NCBI GenBank assembly: GCA_039707655.1
Contig: CM077666.1
Coordinates: 242,884,166 to 242,948,165 of the forward strand
Direction of reading: 5' to 3'
DNA: 64,000 nucleotides
From: Elymus sibiricus
Taxonomy: Eukaryota; Streptophyta; Magnoliopsida; Poales; Poaceae
This document shows, in pieces, positions 57,542-64,000 of this stretch; within the stretch, counting starts at the first letter, position 1, and each line of letters starts with the position of its first letter. The translations under genes were made by a program, and so were the position numbers. The notes under the pieces were generated by a model. That model saw only the letters and a program-made list of their open reading frames with translations, did not search any database and was not told where the DNA came from.

Positions 57542-58060
57542 TTACGGTGATGGCGGGCGTTCCATGTGTTTGGTACCGGAACACCCGCCTCCGTCATGAG
57601 TGGGGCCGCGGCGGGCCGGTGGACGAGTGTTAACCACCTCTGTATTCCTTGTGATGTGGGGCTCCAGGCTCATGCGCATCAGCCTTGCAAAGGTGGCTGC
57701 GGCACCCTCCAGGCCGAACGGCATGCGCGTGAGCCAGGGCGAGCCTGCAGCGATGCGCGGAGGAGGGAAGGGGCCTGCGGGGCAAGCCTGGTTGAGGGCG
57801 ATGAAGTCAACGCACATGCGCACGCTATCGCGCGGCTTGGCGACGGGGGTGAGGCTGGCGATCCTCCTGGGGGGGGGGGCTTCACGTGCGATTCCGGCAT
57901 CCTGGGGCTTGCTGACTTCTTGGGTGACGACTTCCTTCTTCTTGGGCGCTTGACGATATTCCTCACACTTGACGGGCCGCGCGCTCTGACACGCGGCTGA
58001 GTGGTGCTCGATCACCTTCCTCGGCAGGCTGGGCGCGCCTGATGCTGTCCAAGCCAACAC
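57542..58060 (-). pseudogene. Collapsed reverse transcriptase of element D
   Basis: Reads RKVIEHHSAACQSARPVKCE, then RMCVDFIALNQACPAGPFPPPR and, after a few residues, LTRMPFGLEGAAATFARLMRM. As in C, the segment with motif A is deleted and the YxDD palm is missing. The residues after are followed directly by integrase tail sequence, a still larger loss than in C. Confidence 0.8.
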
Positions 58061-58099
58061 ATCAGGGCACGCCCGGAGGAAGGTGATGAGCGCGCCTTC

Positions 58100-58804
58100 C
58101 TATTTGGGGGAGGGCCCGCCGCCAGCGGCGAGGGAGGGGCCTGCTTCGCCCCCATCCAGCGGCGCCTTCTTGGACTCAACCCGCTCCTGAGGGAGCAGAG
58201 GCTTCTTCTTCACGGGAGTCTCCTCGGCTGGCCCAGGCGCATCCTCGTCGGTCGGGTACACGACGGAGGTAGTGTAGGCGTGCTCTAGGGTTTGCAGCGC
58301 ATCCTTCTCGTCACAGCGGACGGTGAGGGTGCCGCGGCAGCCGGGCATTTTGACGAGGCCGTATGCGTGGTGGGTCACGGCCATGAAGTTGGTGAGCGCT
58401 GGGTAGCCCAAGATGGCGTTGTAAGGCAGGCTGATGTGAGCCACATCAAAGACGATGAACTCCGTACGGTAGTTCTTGCGGGTGTCAAAGGTGACAGGAA
58501 GGCGCACCTACCCCAGGGGGACAGTGGAGCCGTCGATGACGCCCGAGAAGGGCCTGGTGGGCATCAGGCGCTCGTACGACACTTGAAGCGTCTCGAAGGT
58601 CTTGATGGAGATCACGTTGAGGTCGGCGCCTCCGTCGATGAGGGTCTTGGTGACGACGACGTTGATGATGGTGGGGGTGCACAGTAGGGGGATGGCGCCC
58701 ACGCCCTTCGTGGACTTGGGGTGGTCGCTGGCGTCGAAGGCGATGGGGAACTCGGACCACTTGAGGCGGCCGGTGGAATCGAGCGACGGGAGGGCCGCGT
58801 TCAC
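58100..58804 (-). pseudogene. Protease region of element D, one nonsense codon
   Basis: MNAALPSLDSTGRLKWSEFP leads to the retropepsin motif LIDGGADLNVIS. A TAG at 58508-58510 replaces the Gln seen in C (PLGQVRLPV), then the same frame continues VRLPVTFDTRKNYRTEF, ILGYPAL and an acidic linker to GGGPSPK. Apart from this stop the frame is open. Confidence 0.85.
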
Positions 58805-58975
58805 CTCCCGAGAGAACTGCTTGAAGTGGCAGTTGTATGGAGGGGCCTAGGCCCCACCGAGGATGCAGGCCACCCTGCGGGGTTCTTGGTAGCCCCGAGC
58901 GTTCTCAGCTGGAGGGGAGTCGTTGGCGCGTATTGGGGCGGCGCTGGCCTGAGGGTCAACCTGCCGCGGCTGGTC

Positions 58976-60502
58976 CTACCAACCCTGACGATTGTTGTCG
59001 CCAGCGCCGTTGTTGTGGTTGTCACCCCAGCGGCTACCTCCGCTGCCGCCACCGCGGCCCTTGCGGCGTTCCTTGCGGCGCTCGGTGCGGCCCTCGCGAA
59101 GCAGCTTGAGCTCGTGGCAGTCTTCTATGTTGTGGGAGTTCATGTTGTGGTAGGCACAGAAAGGGCGGCCGTCCTTCTTGGCCTCGCCACGGTCGTGGCC
59201 GCGCTTGTCGTCCGGCTCCGCCGCGAGCACGGCTGGGCCCTTGCACTTGGTGTCCTTGGCCTTGGGCTTCGCCGCGTCGGGCTCAGCGTCAGCGTCGTTG
59301 TGGAGGAAGAGGCGTCCCTCTTTGGCCTTGGCGCAGCGGTCGGCAAGGACGAACAGCTCTGCTATGGAGTCAAGCTCGTCCCTGACTGAGAGCTTCTCGC
59401 GCATCTTCACGTCCATGACGCCACTGGTGAAGGCGGAGATGATCGCGGCGTCGGAGGCCTTCGGGATCTTGTGGCGCACCTGGCTGAAGCGCTGGATGAA
59501 CTTACAAAGGGGCTCACCAGGGCGCTGGCGCACGTTCCACAGGTCGTTGATCGTGAGGGCGCGGTCGCTTGTGCCCTTGAAGTTGGCGATGAACTGCTTG
59601 CACAGGTCTTTCCACGAAGAGAGGGACGCCTCAGGGAGGTTCATGAGCCACGAGCGTGCAGCGTCCTTGAGGGCCATGGGGAACCAATTCGCCATGACCC
59701 GGTCGTCCCCCCTCGCGGCCTGGATGCTGATGGTGTAGAGCAGGAGGAACTCCGTGGGGTTGGCGGTGCCGTCGTAGCACTGAGCGAGCTCTGGCTTGAA
59801 CTTGTCGGGCCACACCATGCGATGTAGCTCGGGGGCGAGGGCCAGGTAGCCCCCATTGGTGACGGCTCCATCGTTGAGGGCTGCACGGTTCTGGCACCCT
59901 GCCATGGCGACATCGTGGAGGACGCGGTCCTGGCGGTCGCGCGCCCTCTCGAGGCCCACACGCGCGTCCTGGGGCGCGCGGTGGACGATCTGGCAGCTGT
60001 CGCCGTCGCCGCCTGGCGCGAGCGAGGCGCGGGACGGCTCCGGGGCGCGCGCGGCGGGGCGGCGCTCGGCCACGTCGCGGTCCGGAGGAGGAGGGAGAGG
60101 AGGAGGAGCGCCGCGCCCGGCCTGGTCGGCGCAGGACGGCGGAGCAGGCAGGGAGCGGGAGGGTTCCTGGCCATCGCGCGCGGCGTAGACGAGCTCGGTG
60201 ATGCGCCCAAGCCAGGCGTCGTAGGCGTCCTCGGTGGGGCGGTAGCACAGTAGCTCCTGCACCATGAGCAGCGCGGCACACGTAGCGGGGGGATCGCGAC
60301 GCGCGAGCGAGGAGGTGGCGGCGGAGGGGCCGTGCGCCTGCTCGTTCACCGACGGGTGGGCAGAGGAGGCCACGCGCTCCCCAACGGGCTCTGTGGCGGC
60401 TCGAGGGCCCCGCCCAGGGGCACCGCGGGCGGCAGGCGCCGCGGGGACCCTGACAGCGGCGCGGCGTGCAGCGCGTTCCCGGCGAGCGGCGGTGGCGTCC
60501 AT
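58976..60502 (-). CDS. gag of element D, intact frame
   Basis: 508-aa frame from MDATAARRERAARRAAVRV. The N-terminus is Ala/Arg/Pro-rich. The gag core is YDGTANPTEFLLLYTIS, MANWFPMALKDAARSWLMNL, FKGTSDRALTINDLWNVRQ, FIQRFSQVRHKIPKASDAAI. It ends with a CHHC-type knuckle (FCAYHNMNSHNIEDCHELK) and a basic Gly/Arg tail. Gag assembles the virus-like particle. It is the only complete frame of this element and shows that gag was retained while pol collapsed, a common pattern for elements copied in trans. Confidence 0.85.
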   Translation of the reverse strand: MDATAARRERAARRAAVRVPAAPAARGAPGRGPRAATEPVGERVASSAHPSVNEQAHGPSAATSSLARRDPPATCAALLMVQELLCYRPTEDAYDAWLGRITELVYAARDGQEPSRSLPAPPSCADQAGRGAPPPLPPPPDRDVAERRPAARAPEPSRASLAPGGDGDSCQIVHRAPQDARVGLERARDRQDRVLHDVAMAGCQNRAALNDGAVTNGGYLALAPELHRMVWPDKFKPELAQCYDGTANPTEFLLLYTISIQAARGDDRVMANWFPMALKDAARSWLMNLPEASLSSWKDLCKQFIANFKGTSDRALTINDLWNVRQRPGEPLCKFIQRFSQVRHKIPKASDAAIISAFTSGVMDVKMREKLSVRDELDSIAELFVLADRCAKAKEGRLFLHNDADAEPDAAKPKAKDTKCKGPAVLAAEPDDKRGHDRGEAKKDGRPFCAYHNMNSHNIEDCHELKLLREGRTERRKERRKGRGGGSGGSRWGDNHNNGAGDNNRQGW

Positions 60503-60549
60503 GCCGATGCTGGCGTCGAGGTCGAAGGCGCGAAGACGGCAAGTCCCGC

Positions 60550-60565
60550 TACCTGGCGCGCCAAA
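60550..60565 (-). promoter_or_regulatory. Primer-binding site of element D
   Basis: On the minus strand TTTGGCGCGCCAGGTAGC follows the 5' LTR, equivalent to the primer site of element C. Confidence 0.6.
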
Positions 60566-61443
60566 TTTTGGAGTCTAGGATCTGCGTCCAAGAAACTTCT
60601 CCAAGAACTTATGATTCGAACTCTGGGGGACTTAGCTTGGCAACCTACGACACGACGGCTTCTACGGTGGAAAGACGGCGGACTCACTGGCTCTCACCGG
60701 ACACGAAGGGGACGCGCGAGCTACCCAGGTTCGGGCCACCGTGTGGTGTAATACCCTACTCCTGCCTGCGTTGGATTGCTCTGTATGGAGAGCTTGTGGC
60801 TCCGAGTACACGAGGTGTGGGGGAGAATGGGTCGATCCCCTTACATGGAAGCAGTCCTGCCCCTTTCGTAGTGCCTTGGTCCTTTTCCCCGAAAATATGA
60901 GTGGGAAAGTGTTGTCACAGGGTGGCAATTCAAAAGGGGACAGGAGCGCATGCTTATCCTGACTAAAGGTGGTCTCCGCCTGCTAAAGCATCTCCTTGTG
61001 ACGCACTGGTGGGCTTGGCGATCACCTCCGTCCTGGCGCGCTGATCCGTCCTGATCTTCTATCACCAAATAGGAAAGCCTTTGGGACTCGCTTTGGGGGA
61101 GGCAGATGCCGCTGCTCCCTTATCACCAGAATGGAAGCTGGGCTTGGTCACGCCCCGTTGTCCTTATCCTGACAGCGGGACATCACCCATGTGTTGGGCG
61201 CGGAGCCCCGCGGCTGCCGCCGTACGACTTACTTTGTGAGAAGGCCTCGTGAGGGAACCTGGTGCTTGGCGGCCTCGGCAGGGCCTGGCCTGGCGGGGAG
61301 GGGTCTCGCGAGGCTCGCCCCTCGCGAGGCGGCTCCCTCCGGAGCGGCTGAGGCAAGGCCACTCTCATGGGCCGGCCGCCGAGCGCGGTCCTCTGGGCCA
61401 GAGGCAGACGTGCCGTGGTACCCTGGTTCCCACTGGGCCGATA
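60566..61443 (-). mobile_element. 5' LTR of element D (right copy)
   Basis: 878 bp, homologous to 52452-53344. The outer end is CCCACTGGGCCGATA then GCAAT (61444-61448), the TSD partner. The inner four bases are TTTT where the left copy has TGTC, so one LTR end has mutated. The LTR carries on the element strand the CAGGAGTAGGGTATTAC and CCCGAACCTGGGTA block and a weak CTACGAAAGGGGC in place of a TATA box. Confidence 0.88.
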
Positions 61444-61586
61444 GCAATAAGCCAAGAGTGGTGAATGTGCAAAGAATTAAGCATTATATTTCAGGTACTC
61501 CCATTAATGTTGAAACTGATATTATTCAAACTATGACACCGGAGGAATACATAAGAGAGACCTTCCCGAACACTCCAGAACCCTGA
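61444..61586 (+). pseudogene. C-terminal end of element A pol
   Basis: After the D insertion the A frame reads NKPRVVNVQRIKHYISGTPI and continues VETDIIQTMTPEEYIRETFP to a TGA at 61584. This is the terminal part of the integrase/pol polyprotein of Athila-like elements. Confidence 0.85.
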
Positions 61587-61714
61587 AAAGGAAGAGGTAC
61601 GTGATACGGTAAGTAAACCGACTCCAAAAATTCCCTAAAAATACTTTCTGTCAGTTTTGGAATATTAGAAAAAATACAAAAATAAGAAACAGCCGAGGGG
61701 ACCCACGAGGTGCA

Positions 61715-61842
61715 CACGAGGCACCAGGGCGCGCCCACACCCCCAAGGCGCGCCCTGGTGGCTCGTGGGCCCCTCGTGAGCTTTCCCGACTCTGTTTTCT
61801 TCTGAAATACTTGTTTTGCAAGATAAAAATTCTTTATATATA
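61715..61842 (+). promoter_or_regulatory. LTR-like hairpin and TATA module inside element A
   Basis: CACGAGGCACCAGGGCGCGCC (61715-61735) pairs with GGCGCGCCCTGGTGGCTCGTG (61747-61767), followed 65 bp later by TTTATATATAC (61833-61843). The arms are nearly the same sequence as those in the A LTR (28191-28246) and the solo LTR, where they also precede a TATA box. It lies between the pol stop and the ORF at 61923, so it could be an internal promoter for that ORF. Promoter function is inferred. Confidence 0.5.
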
Positions 61843-61922
61843 CTCCTGGATGTTTTGACCACCATATCGCAAGATTCCCCTCTGTTCTTGTTTCGTGCTA
61901 TTTTTCTGATAGATCCGAAAGT

Positions 61923-62332
61923 ATGTCGTCTCAAGACTCAGATGGAGAGAGCTTCGTATCACACTATGTTACAAATCCAAGGATTTATGGGGATATAGAT
62001 CCCTATGGATGGTCCACGAAGGAGGAGCGAGATGTCAACTTGAAGGGAATGGATGACGCGAGCTCGGATGAAGATGATGCCCCCTACCTCAACCGGGAGA
62101 TATGCATGTGGAGTTCAAGAAGCCGAGCCTCCCAAACACAGTAAACAAATCTAAGATCCAATTTATCCCTTTTCGTCTTCTACAGGAAAACAAGAATGTA
62201 TTGTGTGAGAAGATAGTGGAGGTTTAGCAAGAAATTAGCAAGTTGAAGGAAGAAAACTATGCTCTCAAGCGGAAACTGAAGGATAAGCCCACCACTTCAT
62301 CACCACCATCATCATCGAAGAAAGAAACTTGA
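61923..62332 (+). pseudogene. Post-pol small acidic/coiled-coil ORF of element A
   Basis: ATG at 61923 begins MSSQDSDGESFVSHYV and continues PRIYGDIDPYGWSTKEERDV with an acidic DDASSDEDDAPYL segment. A short frameshift (about 62103-62108) moves to a frame reading EFKKPSLPNT, LLQENKNVLCEKIVE, an in-frame TAG at about 62226, then QEISKLKEENYALKRKLK (a short coiled coil) to TGA at 62330. It sits where env-like ORFs occur in Athila elements, but I see no membrane segment or signal peptide. Function unknown. Confidence 0.65.
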
Positions 62333-63867
62333 GTACATAGGTATGGGCACTCCCCTTGGCTTGTGCCAAGCTTGGGGGAGGTGCCCCGGTATCATATCAC
62401 CATCACTTTTATTATCTTTACCTATTTTTAGTTCGATCCTTAGTTATTTCGTGATTTAGTTGAATAAAAGTTTAGTATGATCTATTTTCGAGTGCTAGTT
62501 TCCTGATCTATCTATCTATGTAATTGAGTTGAGAGTTATATAATACAGAGTAGTTTGAGTTTATGCTTCTTTACTTTTATGTTTCAATCCTAGCAATGAA
62601 AATAATGAAAAAGATCATATGCTAATCTTATGGAAAGTAATGACATTACATAAAGAAAAGTATAAGTGGTAAAATTTATTGAAAGTTAACAAACATAGCA
62701 TTGGTCAATGATGCAATTCATAAAAAAATTAATAAGGGAAGAGAAGATTCACATGCAAATACACTATCTTGGACATCTTTTATGATTGTGAGCCCTCATT
62801 GAGTATTTCATGACAAATTGTTGACGTTGGACAAGGAAGACAACGTAATGAATTATGTTTGCTTATATTCACATAGAAGTTATATTGTCATATATCCTCT
62901 AACATGTGGTGCTTGCCCAATATCTTTGCTAGCCAAAAATCCGCATTAAGTAGAGATACTACTTGTGCATCCAAAAACCTTGAACCCAGTTTCATTCCAT
63001 GAGAGTCCACTATACCTACCTATGGATTGAATAAGATCCTTCAAGTAAGTTGTCATCGGTGCATAAAGCAATAAAAATTGCTCCTAAATATGTATGATCT
63101 TTTATTGTAAGGGAAAATAAGCTTTGTACGATCTTAAGCGACGGACTGCATAATAAAGGTTGCTATCACTAGGGGCAATATAAAGTGACGTTCCTTTGCA
63201 TTGAGAGCTCGTGCATCCAAAAACAAAAAGCGCATGACAACCTCTGCTTCCCTCTGCGAAGGGCCTATCCTTTACCTTTATGTATTTACTTTTTATGCAA
63301 GAATCAATAGTGTTCTCCTCTATTCCTTTTTATTTTTCTCTTTTGCAAGCATCATGTGGTGGGGAAAGATCTAGGCATATATATCTAGTTGGATATGAGT
63401 GATCATGAGTTATTATTATTGACATTACCCTTGAGGTGAATAAGTTGGGAGGCGAAATTATAAGCCCCTATCTTTCTATGTGTCTGGCTGAAACTTTTTG
63501 CTCCATATGTATGTTGTGAGTGTTAGCAATCATAGAAGACTAAATGATGGTTGAGTATGTGGACTTGCTAAAAAGCTCCTACATGAGACCCTTCCTGAAA
63601 ATATGATGAATTGCAATTGCATTGTTGACTGAGAACATAGTTTGTTAGTTTTCAAGAAAGTTTATGCCTTATACTTTGCTGTTGTGATGAATTGTTACTT
63701 GCTCATGAGAAGTTCTATGATAATGAATATTGCTGTTATAATAATGATCATGATGCTACTATGTCCGTATTTTGTTTTTTATCAACACCTCTCTCTCTAA
63801 ACATGTGGACATGATTATCGATATCGGCTTTCGCTTGAGGACAAGCGAGGTCTAAGCTTGGGGGAGT
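62333..63867 (+). other. Non-coding 3' internal region of element A
   Basis: AT-rich with no coding frame. It includes GCCAAGCTTGGGGGAGGTGC near 62370, a polypurine-like copy, and ends with CTAAGCTTGGGGGAGT directly before the 3' LTR at 63868. Confidence 0.7.
63852..63867 (+). promoter_or_regulatory. Polypurine tract of element A
   Basis: AAGCTTGGGGGAGT abuts the LTR start TGATACG at 63868; typical of Athila-like Gypsy elements. Confidence 0.75.
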
Positions 63868-64000
63868 TGATACGTCCATTTTGCATCATGTTTTCCTACT
63901 GTTATTTATAGTGTTTTTAATCAATATAACACTTTGTGGAGTAATTCTAATGCCTTTTCTCTCTTAATATGCAAGATTTACATAAAGAGGGAGATTGCCG
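63868..64000 (+). mobile_element. 3' LTR of element A, cut by the window edge
   Basis: The first 133 bp match the 5' LTR at 27913 (TGATACGTCCATTTTGCATC...) with about three differences, for example CCTACTG against GCTATTG. It closes the outer element of the nest; the rest of the F 3' LTR should follow it beyond the window. Confidence 0.92.

Noticed and set aside
61923..62332. Envelope-like gene in element A
   Set aside because: The position suits an env-like ORF, but there is no signal peptide, membrane segment or glycoprotein-like sequence; described only as an acidic/coiled-coil ORF.

Overview
The window is plant nuclear DNA, almost certainly from a Triticeae grass (wheat, Aegilops, barley or rye group). 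The evidence is an Au-type SINE, a Copia element whose LTR opens like the BARE1/WIS/Angela family, Athila-like Gypsy elements with GATACGTC-type LTR starts and tRNA-Asp primer sites, and deep nesting of LTR elements. Family names come from recalled terminal motifs, not from a search, and are given loosely. No rRNA gene, tRNA gene, CRISPR array or bacterial-type gene was seen.

Layout. 1-964 is the 3' end and 3' LTR of a Gypsy element. 1071-2632 is a TIR element (MULE-like) with a captured fragment of a PPR-DYW gene and a 151-bp-arm hairpin. 4208-5839 (minus) is the only convincing host gene: an intact two-exon ALP1/HARBI1-like domesticated Harbinger transposase. 5840-9414 is its upstream flank, with an Au SINE (6910-7210) and a GC-rich poly(A) retroposon (7436-9403), both flanked by target-site duplications (TSDs). 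9415-10430 holds exon-like fragments with repeated LGDISN motifs. 10855-12405 is a tandem repeat (period about 843 bp) interrupted by a young Copia element (12406-21127) with one long open gag-pol frame.

From 21442 to the window end everything is nested LTR retrotransposons. An LTR (E, 21442-23361) is interrupted by a gag-only element (F, 23362-27912). F's 3' LTR is interrupted by an Athila-like Gypsy (A, 27913 to beyond 64000). A is split by three further elements: C (31262-40336, plus strand, 3' end deleted), B (41289-51190, minus strand, itself holding a solo LTR at 47254-48817) and D (52452-61443, minus strand). TSDs support B (CCCAC), D (GCAAT) and the solo LTR (ATTGT). Read across these insertions, A's fragments give gag, protease, the second half of reverse transcriptase, RNase H, integrase and a small post-pol ORF.

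The most interesting content is the C/D family. Two independent copies have LTRs that start TA and end CA, a pol reduced to the same short stubs, and between pol and the 3' LTR an antisense gene with a conserved GT-AG intron. That gene encodes a plant 'putative gypsy-type transposon' (PF04195-like) N-terminal region followed by a long coiled coil. Other notable points are a Copia ORF that is fully open but lacks RT motif A, and an LTR-like hairpin plus TATA module inside A just upstream of its post-pol ORF.
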